Notes: a model not told the origin generated them from the letters alone. A stretch of DNA of 64,000 nucleotides from CAIVAT01 sp037128705 (GCA_037128705.1 JBAXVX010000016.1:27540-91539), one strand, 5' to 3'. Shown: positions 15,498-24,516, counted from the stretch's first letter. A program made the numbers and translations.

Positions 15498-17405
15498 TTA
15501 TTTCCACCTCAGTCTCCTCTCCTTATCTATGGTGATTTTTTCGTTGTCGAGCAGCCACTGCACCGCACGGATCACTTTGTCCTCGTTTATCGGATCTGCC
15601 GCCACGACGAGATCCTCCATGGAACACCATTTAATTTTCAACACCGGTTTGATCAATTCGAGGATGCTGTCGAACTCCATCTCATTGAGGCTGATCTTAT
15701 TGCGTTTGAGGCATACATCGCATTTGCCGCACCGCTTATTACTGCATTCCCCGAAATAGGTGAGCAGGGCCTGGCTCCGGCATTTGTTGGCAGTTTCGGC
15801 ATATGCGATCATCTTTTCCAATCTTTTTTCCGCATCCTTCAGCCGGTCACGGTAATTTTCGGGGGAGATGGTGAGGTGGTTCGTATCGAGCCTATCCTGT
15901 AAATAGATGATCCGGGGTTTATCGGTTTGCGGCACATAGTCGAGGATCTGCAACCTGGCGAGGTGCTGCAGGTTTGAGATCACCCTGGCAGGCTCGAGGT
16001 TGCTCCGGCGGGCCAATTCAAGCTCGCTGAACATGACGAAATCGGAGAAGATGCCGCTGTAGGAACGTAACAGGGTTTTGATGAAATGGTCGAAGGTTTC
16101 ATTTTCAACCTGGAACCGGTAGAGTTCCTCCTTGCCCGCCCTGATGTAAACTTTGGAGGGTTGATGGATTCCGTCGGTGAGCATGACGAACCCCTCCTTT
16201 TCCAGGAATTTAAGGCAGTTGTAAACAATGACCGGCTGAAAGCTGAATTGTTCGGCAAAGGCCGACAGGTCGAAATCGAACTGCTGGTCTTTCCCCATCC
16301 CGACCGGAAGTTGGAAATAATTGCCCAGCGCCTGGTAAACATCACGAATGGTTTGTAATTCGGGGTAGGAGAGGGACAGATTATGACGGGAATCTAGAAT
16401 GTCGGCTGTTTCGTAAAGAAGCACTGCGTAGGCTCTCTTTTCATCTCGGCCACCGCGGCCTGCTTCCTGGAAATAGGCTTCGATGCTGTCGGGGAGATCG
16501 AGATGCACGACAACCCTGACATTGGACTTGTCGATGCCCATGCCAAATGCATTGGTTGCAACAATGATCCGCTGCTCTTCATTGATCCATGCCGACTGAC
16601 GCCGGTCACGCGTCCGGGCATCAAGGCCCGCGTGATAGAAGTCAGCACTGATCCTGTTTTTCTGAAGGTATTCCGCTATTTCTTTGGTGTTGCGCCGGTT
16701 CCGCACATAAACGATCCCGGGTCCCTTGACCTTGCCGAGAATTTTACCAAGGCGCTTCAGTTTATCTTCTTCTTTGATCACCAGGTAGGTGAGGTTTTTC
16801 CGCTCGAAACTTTTTTGAAAAACATGCTCTTTCTTAAACTCCAGCCGTTTCTGGATGTCCTTGACCACTTTCGGTGTGGCGGTTGCGGTGAGGGCCAGGA
16901 CCGGGGTGTCGGGGATGAATGCCCTGATGGCGGCGATCTGCATATAGGGAGGCCTGAAATCGTAACCCCACTGCGAAATGCAATGGGCCTCATCCACCGC
17001 CAGCAGGTTCACCTTCATGCGTTTCAGCGATTCGCGCATCTTCTCGGTGGTGAGCCGCTCGGGAGAAACATAGAGCAATTTGATACTCCCGAACCGGCAA
17101 TTTCCCAGAATGATGTCAATCTCATCAGCATGCATGCCCGAATGAATCGCAGCAGCCGGTATTCCCCGCTTTTTCAGGTTATCCACCTGGTCTTTCATCA
17201 GAGCGATGAGCGGAGAGATCACCAGGCATATTCCATCCATCGCAAGCGCCGGGACCTGGAAGCAGAGTGATTTACCGCCTCCAGTAGGTAAAAGGGCCAG
17301 CGTATCCTTACCCTGAAGTACAGACTGGATGATCTCCTCCTGGAGCGGACGGAAAGAGGAAAAACCCCAGTGTTTGAGGAGAAGCTGGTGGATGGAAGGA
17401 TCCAT
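15498..17405 (-). CDS. recQ: ATP-dependent DNA helicase RecQ
   Basis: 635 residues. Superfamily 2 helicase motifs: Walker A LLPTGGGKSLCFQVP (about 38-52), AVDEAHCISQWGYDFRP (DEAH box and the RecQ aromatic-rich loop), TATATPKV, and motif VI QEAGRGGRDEKR. The zinc-binding RecQ-Ct region follows (CRSQALLTYFG, CSNKRCGKCDVC: four cysteines). A winged-helix region is present; instead of a clear HRDC domain the protein ends with a short helical module. RecQ unwinds recombination and fork structures 3' to 5'. The start codon abuts a heptamer array with no intervening base. Confidence 0.95.
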   Translation of the reverse strand: MDPSIHQLLLKHWGFSSFRPLQEEIIQSVLQGKDTLALLPTGGGKSLCFQVPALAMDGICLVISPLIALMKDQVDNLKKRGIPAAAIHSGMHADEIDIILGNCRFGSIKLLYVSPERLTTEKMRESLKRMKVNLLAVDEAHCISQWGYDFRPPYMQIAAIRAFIPDTPVLALTATATPKVVKDIQKRLEFKKEHVFQKSFERKNLTYLVIKEEDKLKRLGKILGKVKGPGIVYVRNRRNTKEIAEYLQKNRISADFYHAGLDARTRDRRQSAWINEEQRIIVATNAFGMGIDKSNVRVVVHLDLPDSIEAYFQEAGRGGRDEKRAYAVLLYETADILDSRHNLSLSYPELQTIRDVYQALGNYFQLPVGMGKDQQFDFDLSAFAEQFSFQPVIVYNCLKFLEKEGFVMLTDGIHQPSKVYIRAGKEELYRFQVENETFDHFIKTLLRSYSGIFSDFVMFSELELARRSNLEPARVISNLQHLARLQILDYVPQTDKPRIIYLQDRLDTNHLTISPENYRDRLKDAEKRLEKMIAYAETANKCRSQALLTYFGECSNKRCGKCDVCLKRNKISLNEMEFDSILELIKPVLKIKWCSMEDLVVAADPINEDKVIRAVQWLLDNEKITIDKERRLRWK

Positions 17406-17440
17406 TTAGGATTTACGATTTACGATATACGATATACGAT
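17406..17440. repeat. Heptamer repeat array, 5 units, abutting the recQ start
   Basis: Units TTAGGAT, two TTACGAT, two ATACGAT. The first base follows the recQ ATG directly, so on the recQ transcript the array forms the end of the 5' leader. A TATCTTTC near-match to the -7 box lies just upstream on the minus strand (17440-17447). Confidence 0.85.
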
Positions 17441-17509
17441 TTGAAAGATAATAACAAACTTATCACTTTTTGATGGATGGAGTGATTAAGCAGGAAAAAA
17501 ATACCAGAA

Positions 17510-17890
17510 ATGAATAAGGAAATTTTATTGCAAAGAATGAAACTTTTTGCTTTGCGGGTTATCAAAATGATAGATAAAATGCCTGGTTCAAATAGTTCCA
17601 GAGTTATTGGGAGCCAGATATTAAGATCAGCAACTTCAATTGGGGCCAATTATGTGGCTTGTAGCCGGGCCAAATCCAGCAAGGATTTTATCAATAAACT
17701 TAAAATTATTGAGGAAGAAACCGCTGAAACAATATTCTGGCTTGAATTACTTAATGAATCTGGACTTTTTGAAACGAACAAGATTACACCTCTAAAAACA
17801 GAAGCCAATGAAATACTGTCAATTATTGTGGCAAGTATTAAAACCATAAAAAACAAACCCATGGTCAATTCTTCCCTAACAACAAAATAA
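17510..17890 (+). CDS. Four-helix-bundle protein (23S rRNA intervening-sequence protein family)
   Basis: 126 residues matching the small IVS-encoded family: FALRVIKMIDKMPGSNSS, VIGSQILRSATSIGANYVA, AKSSKDFINKLKIIEEETAET and WLELLNESG. Members form four-helix bundles that assemble into pentamers. Some are found inside 23S rRNA insertions, but most Bacteroidota copies are free-standing, as here. Function is unknown. The region is AT-richer than its neighbours and is flanked on both sides by heptamer arrays, which may indicate mobility (inference). The extra C-terminal PMVNSSLTTK is not conserved in type. Confidence 0.85.
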   Translation: MNKEILLQRMKLFALRVIKMIDKMPGSNSSRVIGSQILRSATSIGANYVACSRAKSSKDFINKLKIIEEETAETIFWLELLNESGLFETNKITPLKTEANEILSIIVASIKTIKNKPMVNSSLTTK

Positions 17891-17911
17891 TCGTAAAGTG
17901 TAGCTACTTAA

Positions 17912-17946
17912 AATCGTATATCGTATATCGTAAATCGTAAATCGCT
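17912..17946. repeat. Heptamer repeat array, 5 units, reaching the citF stop
   Basis: Units AATCGTA, two TATCGTA, AATCGTA, AATCGCT. The last base coincides with the last base of the citF stop codon (minus strand, 17946-17948). Confidence 0.85.
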
Positions 17947-19508
17947 TAGGTTGCAATTTTCCATATCGAGTCCAGCACCGTTCCATCCACCCACTTCACT
18001 ACGGCAACAACCTCATCGGTGAATTTAGGCTTGGCCGGAATGCCACAGATTTTCTCGGCTTCGGCTTTGAGTTCTTCAATGGTTTTGATTGGCAGTTTTG
18101 AATTCTTCATCTTTTCGATCAGGTCGGTGCGGATCGGGTTGATGGCAATGCCGCGTTCGGTCACGATCACGTCGATGAGTTCGCCAGGACCGCAAATGGT
18201 GGTCACCTGGTCGCGGATCACGGGCATCCTGTCGCGGAAGAGGGGAATGGGGAGGATGACACATTTCCCGAAGAGGGTATTCTGCCAGCCGCCGATCCCA
18301 TGGAGCAGATATCCATCAGAATGGGTCACCACGTTGGCGTTGAAATTGATATCCACCTCCGTGGCGCCGAGAATCACGATATCGACGATGGAGGAAAAAT
18401 TTCCCTTGCCATGATAATTGTAGCTTGTGAACGGGCTGGTCCATGTATGGTGCGGGTTTTCGCGCATGGAACGCACACCGTCAAGGTCGAAGGTCTGTCC
18501 GTCGAGGATGTATTCCACGAGGCCCTCTTCGAGCATCTTCACCAGGTACTTGTTGCTGCCACCACGGGCAAAACGGGCTTTCCATTTGCGTTCGCGGAGG
18601 ATCTCCGAGAAATAGATGCCGATGGAGAGTGCGGTGCCTCCGGCCCCTGCCTGGAAGGAGAAGCCGTCGTAGATCAGCCCGGCCTCATCGCAGAATTTTG
18701 CCGACCATTCGGCCAGTAGCAGCCGGTCCGGACTTTTCGTGATCTCAGTGGTGCCGCTGACGATTTTTTCGGGGATCCCGATCTTATCCATCACCACAAC
18801 ATAATCCACATTGTTCCCATTAATCTGCCAGGGCAGGCAGGGGAAGGGGATGAGATTGTCGGTTACAATGATCACCCTGTCGGCATACTGGGAATCGGCG
18901 AGGGCGAAACCAAGCGGGCCGCATGCAGCAGATCCGTTCACCCCGTTGGCATCCCCAAAAGAATCAGCTGTGGGCGCTGCGATCACGGCAATGTCGATAT
19001 GCACTTCGCCATCCTGAACGGCCTGGTAACGTCCGCCATGCGAACGTAAAACCCCGAGCCCTTTCATTTTGCCTTCTGAGGTAAATCGTCCGAGGGCGCC
19101 ATTCATACTGCCTTCGATGTGGTTGATGGTGCCATCTTCGAGGTACTTCGTCATGGGTTCATGGCAGGGAAAGGAGGCAGATGGATACCACATCAGGTCT
19201 TTGATCCCCAGTTCATGGGCGATGTCAAATATCTGTGTGGCAACAAGGTCGCCATTGCGGAAGTGATGATGGGTTGAAATGGTGATTCCGTCACGCAATC
19301 CGGCTTTTAACAATGCCTCCTTCAGGCTTGGTAAAACTTTGTTCCCGTCGTCAGGGTAATCGATACAACTGGCTATTTTTGGCGCGGCGCGGAAGCCTTC
19401 GGGTTTGTATTTCCCCACGCCCATATAGGGAACAGATGGTTTGCCGTTAATCACGGTAGGTACGATCCGGCCGGCCGCATTGGTGACTAGTTTATCAAAT
19501 TTGCTCAT
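17946..19508 (-). CDS. citF: Citrate lyase alpha subunit (citrate CoA-transferase)
   Basis: 520 residues, full length. Recognisable CitF features: PYMGVGKYKPEG near the N-terminus, STHHHFRNGDLV, the glycine-rich stretch SFQAGAGGTALSIGI and the C-terminal VVKWVDGTVLDSIWK. The subunit transfers the acyl-carrier thioester to citrate, forming citryl-ACP within the lyase complex. Its start overlaps the end of the citD-citE fusion by 14 bases, so the two are translationally coupled. No citC, citX or citG (prosthetic-group assembly and activation) is found nearby. Confidence 0.93.
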   Translation of the reverse strand: MSKFDKLVTNAAGRIVPTVINGKPSVPYMGVGKYKPEGFRAAPKIASCIDYPDDGNKVLPSLKEALLKAGLRDGITISTHHHFRNGDLVATQIFDIAHELGIKDLMWYPSASFPCHEPMTKYLEDGTINHIEGSMNGALGRFTSEGKMKGLGVLRSHGGRYQAVQDGEVHIDIAVIAAPTADSFGDANGVNGSAACGPLGFALADSQYADRVIIVTDNLIPFPCLPWQINGNNVDYVVVMDKIGIPEKIVSGTTEITKSPDRLLLAEWSAKFCDEAGLIYDGFSFQAGAGGTALSIGIYFSEILRERKWKARFARGGSNKYLVKMLEEGLVEYILDGQTFDLDGVRSMRENPHHTWTSPFTSYNYHGKGNFSSIVDIVILGATEVDINFNANVVTHSDGYLLHGIGGWQNTLFGKCVILPIPLFRDRMPVIRDQVTTICGPGELIDVIVTERGIAINPIRTDLIEKMKNSKLPIKTIEELKAEAEKICGIPAKPKFTDEVVAVVKWVDGTVLDSIWKIAT

Positions 19509-20754
19509 AAGTTTCCCTCCAGTTTTCAGCGAGTTTGTTCATTCTAAGTGCAAGGTTGATGGTGTTCAGCGCCCGTTTCACCACTGGCAGATCGATCATT
19601 TTCGTGCCGAGGGAAACCACTCCCAACCCCTGTTCCCGGGCCTTATGGAAGGCAAAGACGATTTTTTTAGCCTTTTCAATCTCTTCGGAAGTGGGGGCAA
19701 AGGTTTCGTGGATCACCAGGATCTGGCGGGGATGGATGCATCCCATGCCATCGAAACCCAGCGCTTTTGAACGGATCACATTCTGACGCAGTCCCTCCAT
19801 ATCGCCTACATCGGAGAACACAGAGTCGATGGGCTGGATTCCGGCAGCACGCGCGGCATTAACCACCATACTTCGTGCAAAGAAGGATTCGGTGCCTTCG
19901 GTTGTGCGTCTGGTTCCCAGGTCGGCAGTATAATCTTCGAGCCCGATGGCCATGGCCACGATGTTCGGAGCTGAACTGGCGATGGCATAGGCATTGATCA
20001 CACCCAGGGCGCTTTCGATGATCGGCATCAACCAGACTTCTCGTGATGCGTGACGCGTGACGCGTGACAAATCAGAGGTGACAGGTGATTCGATATCCTT
20101 GACGATTTCGTTTATTTTTTTGTTGATGGCGTGGATCTGATCGGGGGTTTCGCATTTGGGCAGGAGGATCAGGTTGACGTTGTAAGGAATAAGATATTCC
20201 AGGTCCTCGATGCCGCGTTCACCCTGGTTGATACGGACCATCCGTTCGGCACCATAATAATCAATTCCGCAAAGGGCATTGCGCACCAGGAACCGGGCCT
20301 CATCTTTTTTTTCGATGGCTACGGCATCTTCCAGGTCGAGTATGATGCCATCGGGCTTGTGAATGCCGGCATTTATCATCAGGCTGGGCGTGTTCCCAGG
20401 AAGATAAAGCCGTGAAAAGCGATTGCGGTCTTTGGTTGTGGCATATCTGTTTTCCTCGAGGAATGGCGGAAGGAAGTTCTTGTCGGTTTTGATAAGTTTT
20501 TTGACCGCAGCTTCAAGACGTGCGGCAATGACCAGGGATAAGGCTCCTGAATCTTCAATCTTAACATTCGCGTTCTTAATTCCGAAGAAATCCAGGATTT
20601 CAAGCGTCTCCTTCCTGATCTGTTCGCCGTACATCACGATCACTTTGGATTCGACCTGAAGCTGAATTCCCCCTCGGTCAGTAAGTTCTAGGGTGACAAA
20701 GCAGTCGGAGCGAACCCCCTTGCCTTTGTTACCGGTTGTAGCCATTGTCCCCAT
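19495..20754 (-). CDS. citE: Citrate lyase gamma (ACP)-beta fusion CitD-CitE
   Basis: 419 residues (416 if ATG 20745 is used). Residues 1-95 match the CitD acyl carrier, with GVRSDCFVTLEL containing the expected prosthetic-group serine (S16). From about residue 105 the CitE TIM barrel follows: RSRLYLPGNTP-like start, GIILDLEDAVA, MVRINQ, LPKCETPDQI, WLMPIIESALGV and GMGCIHPRQI. CitE cleaves citryl-ACP to acetyl-ACP and oxaloacetate. At residues about 222-239 a heptamer array is inserted in frame and encodes SPVTSDLSRVTRHASRE. A TATTTTTG promoter box lies upstream. ACP and beta subunit are normally separate proteins. Confidence 0.88.
   Translation of the reverse strand: MGTMATTGNKGKGVRSDCFVTLELTDRGGIQLQVESKVIVMYGEQIRKETLEILDFFGIKNANVKIEDSGALSLVIAARLEAAVKKLIKTDKNFLPPFLEENRYATTKDRNRFSRLYLPGNTPSLMINAGIHKPDGIILDLEDAVAIEKKDEARFLVRNALCGIDYYGAERMVRINQGERGIEDLEYLIPYNVNLILLPKCETPDQIHAINKKINEIVKDIESPVTSDLSRVTRHASREVWLMPIIESALGVINAYAIASSAPNIVAMAIGLEDYTADLGTRRTTEGTESFFARSMVVNAARAAGIQPIDSVFSDVGDMEGLRQNVIRSKALGFDGMGCIHPRQILVIHETFAPTSEEIEKAKKIVFAFHKAREQGLGVVSLGTKMIDLPVVKRALNTINLALRMNKLAENWRETYEQI
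20040..20088. repeat. Heptamer array inside the CitE coding sequence, 7 units
   Basis: Seven in-phase units: CTCGTGA, TGCGTGA, two CGCGTGA, CAAATCA, GAGGTGA, CAGGTGA. Identical or near-identical units occur in intergenic arrays at 36352, 50806 and 51726. The reading frame is kept through the array. Confidence 0.9.
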
Positions 20755-20781
20755 GCTTTGGAAGTGTTAGATTATTCACAG

Positions 20782-20789
20782 CAAAAATA
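20782..20789 (-). promoter_or_regulatory. Candidate -7 promoter element (TATTTTTG) of the citDE-citF operon
   Basis: TAnnTTTG match on the minus strand, 27 bases upstream of the first ATG. Confidence 0.55.
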
Positions 20790-20868
20790 TGCAGAATCTC
20801 GCGGTTTGCCCAAAAAAATATCAGGGAATTAAAGATAAATTTTGCTGGTCTGGCAAAACATCTTTCTT

Positions 20869-20876
20869 TATTTTTG
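20869..20876 (+). promoter_or_regulatory. Candidate -7 promoter element (TATTTTTG) of the exonuclease gene
   Basis: TAnnTTTG match 38 bases before the ATG at 20915, divergent from the citrate lyase promoter. Confidence 0.5.
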
Positions 20877-20914
20877 TGAACCACATGATCTAAACCAGGT
20901 TTTACTTTTTACCC

Positions 20915-21457
20915 ATGCGATTCCTTTCCCTCGATGTTGAAACTGCCAATTATGATTCATCCACGATCTGCCAGATCGGCATTGGCAAATTTGAATGTGG
21001 GAAATTGGTGGATACATGGGAATCACTAGTTGACCCGCAAAGTTCATTTCACTGGAGCAACATCCGGGTTCATGGTATTACCGAGGAAATGGTACAGGGT
21101 GCCCCAGCCTTTTTTGAGGTTTATCCGCTCCTGAGAAAACTCCTCTCCGAAAATATTGTCATACATCATACCCAGTTTGATCTTCAGGCATTTAATAAGG
21201 CATATTCCCGGTTTAACCTCAAACCGCTCAATATCCGATGGCTCGATTCAGCCAGGATTGTGCGTCACACATGGCGTCAGTTCTCAAAAAGCGGGTACAG
21301 TTTATCCAATGTGGCAGGTCATCTGGGTATCGAATTCCGTCACCATGATGCGTTGGAGGATTCTGTGGCAGCCGGAAGAATTGTTCTGGAGGCTTGCCGG
21401 TTGACTGACCGCCGAGTAGCTGACTGGTATGAGCTATTTAAAACTTATTCTAAATAG
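20915..21457 (+). CDS. DEDDh 3'-5' exonuclease (DnaQ/PolIII epsilon-like)
   Basis: 180 residues. The three exonuclease motifs are present: ExoI SLDVETA (D7, E9), ExoII IHHTQFDLQAF (catalytic Asp), and ExoIII HHDALEDSVAAG of the DEDDh type. IRVHGITEEMV is typical of the DnaQ superfamily. There is no polymerase- or clamp-binding extension. The domain removes 3' nucleotides; stand-alone copies are common and their roles range from proofreading to RNA processing. It is followed by a separately promoted LtaS-like gene whose longest reading frame overlaps its end. Confidence 0.88.
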   Translation: MRFLSLDVETANYDSSTICQIGIGKFECGKLVDTWESLVDPQSSFHWSNIRVHGITEEMVQGAPAFFEVYPLLRKLLSENIVIHHTQFDLQAFNKAYSRFNLKPLNIRWLDSARIVRHTWRQFSKSGYSLSNVAGHLGIEFRHHDALEDSVAAGRIVLEACRLTDRRVADWYELFKTYSK

Positions 21458-21471
21458 TCGAACGAATAATT

Positions 21472-21479
21472 TATTTTTG
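21472..21479 (+). promoter_or_regulatory. Candidate -7 promoter element (TATTTTTG) of the LtaS-like gene
   Basis: TAnnTTTG match 25 bases before the ATG at 21504; it excludes the longer in-frame start at 21429. Confidence 0.55.
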
Positions 21480-21503
21480 CATCTGTTCTTAAACCCGAAA
21501 ACA

Positions 21504-23519
21504 ATGCGGCGAAAATCAGGTATCCGTTCAAAATCAGGCTCAGCAAAGAGTTCCGGAAGAGGGAAGCGGTCAGGATCGGGAAAGGGCAGGAGATGGTTCG
21601 AGGGCAACATCTTTATTGCCCTGTTCCTGAAGTTGCTGCTGGTACTGGTACTTCTTTTCCTTTCTCGCATCCTGTTTTATCTTTTCAACCTCGGATATTT
21701 TTCGAACCTGGGCTTCCAGGATGCGCTGCGCATCTTTGTCATCGGGCTCCGTTTCGATCTCTCGGCACTGCTCATCATCAATGCGCCCTTCATCGTCATG
21801 AACACGATACCATTCAAATTCAGGTACAACCGGGTGTGGCAGGGCTTCGCCAATGGATATTTCTATTTCATCAACACCCTGGCGCTGATGACCAATTTCG
21901 GTGATACCATTTATTTCAGGTTTACACTCAAGCGTTTGACTGCCGATTTTTTTACCTATGTTGGTGTCGGGGGGGACTTTAATAAACTCATTCCCCAGTT
22001 TTTACATGATTTCTGGTACATCGCTGTCATCTGGTTGCTGTTTGTGGCCATCCTCATCTTTGTGGGGACCCGGTTTAAAGCCGCCGGTTCAGGTGCAGGG
22101 AAAAAGGGATTCGATTTTCAGTTTTTCCTCGTGAATACCTTGTTGTTTGCTGTGATCATGGCATTGTCCATCATCGGGATCCGGGGCGGACTGCAGCTTC
22201 GCCCCATCGGGCTGGTCACCGCCGGCAATTACACCTCAGCCAAGAATCTTCCGCTGGTCCTGAACACCCCTTTTTCAATCGCCAAAACAGTGAACAAGGA
22301 GCGGCTGAAAACCATCATGATATACAAGAAGGAGGGAGACCTGGCCAAAATATACACTCCGGTGCATGCAGCTAAAACGGGTGAGTTTAAAAACTACAAT
22401 GTGATGATCATCATCCTGGAGAGTTTTTCGCGCGAGCACATCGGGATCCTGAACCATTCATTGGAAAACGGCCGCTATCAGGGGTTCACACCCTTTATGG
22501 ATTCTCTGATCAGGAATGGCTATTATTTTGACGCCTTCGCCAACGGGAAGACCTCCATCCAGGGAATTCCCGCCATTTTATCGGGGATCCCATCGCTGAT
22601 GAACGAATCGTTCATCCAGTCGAGCTATGCAGCCGGTAAATTTTCGAGCATTGCCGGGCTTCTCAAGCCAAAGTCCTATACGACCGCATTTTTTCACGGG
22701 GGAACCAACGGCACGATGGGTTTTGATTCCTATACCAAACTGGTTGGGTTCGACCACTATTTTGGCCGCAGTGAATACAACAATGAGAAGGATTACGACG
22801 GGAAATGGGGTATCAGGGACGAGGAGTTCATGCAATACACCGCGAGGAAAATCGACGGACTGAAACAACCGTTCGTTGCGGCTTTTTTCTCCCTCTCTTC
22901 GCACCATCCCTATTATGTACCGGCAAAGTATATCAACATTTTCCGCAAAGGGAAACTGCCCATCCAGCAGAGCGTGATGTATGCCGACTATTCGCTGGGT
23001 GAATTTTTTCATACGGCCAAACACATGCCATGGTACAAAAACACGCTGTTCGTCATTACAGCCGATCATACTTCCGAAGGATACTATCCATATTACCAGT
23101 CGGATGTGGGACAATTTGCAATCCCCCTGCTTTTCTTCAAGCCGGGCAGTAAACTTGGGGGAAGGTCGGAGGTGACCGCCCAGCAGACCGATGTGATGCC
23201 CACCGTGCTGAATTATCTCGGCTATTGTAAAAGTTATGTGGCTTTTGGGTCCGACCTCTTCGACACCACATCCAGCCAGCCGCATTTTTCTGTTCACTAT
23301 ATCAGCGGACTCTACGGGCTGATGAAGGAGGGGTATTACATTGAATTCAACGGAGCCAGGACCACTGCACTGTTCAATCTTGCGAAAGACCCGCTGCAGG
23401 AAAATAACCTGGTTGGCAGGGAAAAGGAGGTGCAGGCCAGGCTGGAATTGTTTATCAACGCCTATATTCAGCAATATAACAACAGGCTGATTGAGAATAG
23501 AATGACGAGTGACAAGTGA
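21504..23519 (+). CDS. LtaS/sulfatase-fold phosphoglycerol transferase-like membrane protein
   Basis: 671 residues from ATG 21504. A very basic Ser/Gly/Arg/Lys-rich N-terminus (about 30 residues) precedes about five transmembrane helices. The extracytoplasmic alkaline-phosphatase-superfamily domain starts near residue 300: IIILESFSREHIG (E306 metal ligand), FANGKTSIQGIPA (T350, putative nucleophile) and VITADHTSEGYY (Asp/His ligands). In Gram-negatives such enzymes add phosphoglycerol or phosphoethanolamine to envelope glycans. The last residues MTSDK and the stop codon are encoded by a heptamer array. Confidence 0.88.
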   Translation: MRRKSGIRSKSGSAKSSGRGKRSGSGKGRRWFEGNIFIALFLKLLLVLVLLFLSRILFYLFNLGYFSNLGFQDALRIFVIGLRFDLSALLIINAPFIVMNTIPFKFRYNRVWQGFANGYFYFINTLALMTNFGDTIYFRFTLKRLTADFFTYVGVGGDFNKLIPQFLHDFWYIAVIWLLFVAILIFVGTRFKAAGSGAGKKGFDFQFFLVNTLLFAVIMALSIIGIRGGLQLRPIGLVTAGNYTSAKNLPLVLNTPFSIAKTVNKERLKTIMIYKKEGDLAKIYTPVHAAKTGEFKNYNVMIIILESFSREHIGILNHSLENGRYQGFTPFMDSLIRNGYYFDAFANGKTSIQGIPAILSGIPSLMNESFIQSSYAAGKFSSIAGLLKPKSYTTAFFHGGTNGTMGFDSYTKLVGFDHYFGRSEYNNEKDYDGKWGIRDEEFMQYTARKIDGLKQPFVAAFFSLSSHHPYYVPAKYINIFRKGKLPIQQSVMYADYSLGEFFHTAKHMPWYKNTLFVITADHTSEGYYPYYQSDVGQFAIPLLFFKPGSKLGGRSEVTAQQTDVMPTVLNYLGYCKSYVAFGSDLFDTTSSQPHFSVHYISGLYGLMKEGYYIEFNGARTTALFNLAKDPLQENNLVGREKEVQARLELFINAYIQQYNNRLIENRMTSDK

Positions 23520-23592
23520 CGAGTGACGAGTGACGAATGACGAATGCCGAGTGACGAATGACCAATGGCTAATGGCTAATGCCTAATGGCTA
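23502..23592. repeat. Heptamer repeat array, 13 units
   Basis: Thirteen exact-phase units: ATGACGA, GTGACAA, three GTGACGA, ATGACGA, ATGCCGA, GTGACGA, ATGACCA, two ATGGCTA, ATGCCTA, ATGGCTA. The gradual change from TGACGA to TGGCTA units shows that these belong to one family. The first 18 bases are coding. Confidence 0.95.
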
Positions 23593-23625
23593 ACAATTTT
23601 AACAATCGGTGCTTTAAGTTTTCAT

Positions 23626-24516
23626 ATGTCTGAAGGAAGTTCGAAGAAGCAGATCCTTTTTATTATCAATCCTATTTCGGGGGTTGGGAAGCTCAAGGGC
23701 GTGGAACATATTATTTCAGAACGCCTGGATAATTCTCTTTTCGATTCCTCGATTGTTTATACCAATGCACCCGGTCATGCCACGGAGATCAGCAGGAAGG
23801 CTGCGGCCGACGGGATGGATATTGTTGTGGCCGTGGGAGGGGATGGGACGGTGAATGAAACGGCGGCCGGGCTTGTGGGAACGGAAACCACCCTTGCCAT
23901 TATTCCAAAAGGCTCAGGGAACGGGCTGGCACGTCATCTGAAGATCCCGATGAATGTCAAAGGAGCCATCGATGCCATCAACAAAGGGAAGTGTTTGAAG
24001 ATTGATACAGCCACCATCAACGATCAGTTATTTGTGAACCTTGCGGGGGTGGGATTTGATGCTTCGGTTGCAAAAAAGTTTGCCTCGGCTGGAAAACGGG
24101 GTTTTTCCACCTATCTGAGAATCACGACCAGTTCTTACAGGAATTATGAACCCAAGCAATATACCCTTGTTATTGACGGTAAGGTGATCAAGCGCCGGGC
24201 GCTCCTGATCAGTTTCGCCAATTCAAACCAGTTTGGCAACAACACCTCCATCGATCCGACGGCGAGCGTCAATGATGGCTACATTGATGTTTGCATTGTA
24301 GGAAAAATGCCCTATTGGAAGGCGGTGCTGCTGGCACCTTTGCTTTTCCTGAAAAAATTTGACCAGACCCGGTATATTGAGATCATCCGTGCCAAGGAGG
24401 TGGTTCTGAGGAGGAAGAAGGGGAAAAGCATCCATCTTGACGGAGATCCGAAAATCATGGGAAAGGAGCTTACCATGCGGATCAATCCATTGTCGTTGAA
24501 TGTAATCGTACCATGA
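23626..24516 (+). CDS. Diacylglycerol/lipid kinase family protein
   Basis: 296 residues, normal length for the YegS/BmrU/DgkB family. NPISGVGK near the N-terminus and the nucleotide-binding signature AVGGDGTVNETAAGL are clear, followed by PKGSGNGLARHL. The C-terminal part carries FANSNQFGNN and LDGDPK typical of the family. It phosphorylates a membrane lipid such as diacylglycerol or a related lipid using ATP. It follows the LtaS-like gene on the same strand; LtaS-type reactions release diacylglycerol, so recycling is a plausible link (inference). The last base of its stop codon begins a heptamer array. Confidence 0.92.
   Translation: MSEGSSKKQILFIINPISGVGKLKGVEHIISERLDNSLFDSSIVYTNAPGHATEISRKAAADGMDIVVAVGGDGTVNETAAGLVGTETTLAIIPKGSGNGLARHLKIPMNVKGAIDAINKGKCLKIDTATINDQLFVNLAGVGFDASVAKKFASAGKRGFSTYLRITTSSYRNYEPKQYTLVIDGKVIKRRALLISFANSNQFGNNTSIDPTASVNDGYIDVCIVGKMPYWKAVLLAPLLFLKKFDQTRYIEIIRAKEVVLRRKKGKSIHLDGDPKIMGKELTMRINPLSLNVIVP

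Noticed and set aside
16503..17270. 255-codon open frame on the plus strand opposite recQ
   Set aside because: It lies wholly antisense to the conserved helicase motifs and its translation shows no domain; a shadow of codon bias.
21429..21503. Upstream ATG extension of the LtaS-like protein overlapping the exonuclease gene
   Set aside because: The TATTTTTG promoter box lies inside it and the 25 residues show no conserved character.
22578..23474. 298-codon open frame antisense to the LtaS-like gene
   Set aside because: Covers the conserved catalytic domain on the other strand and has no recognisable protein features.
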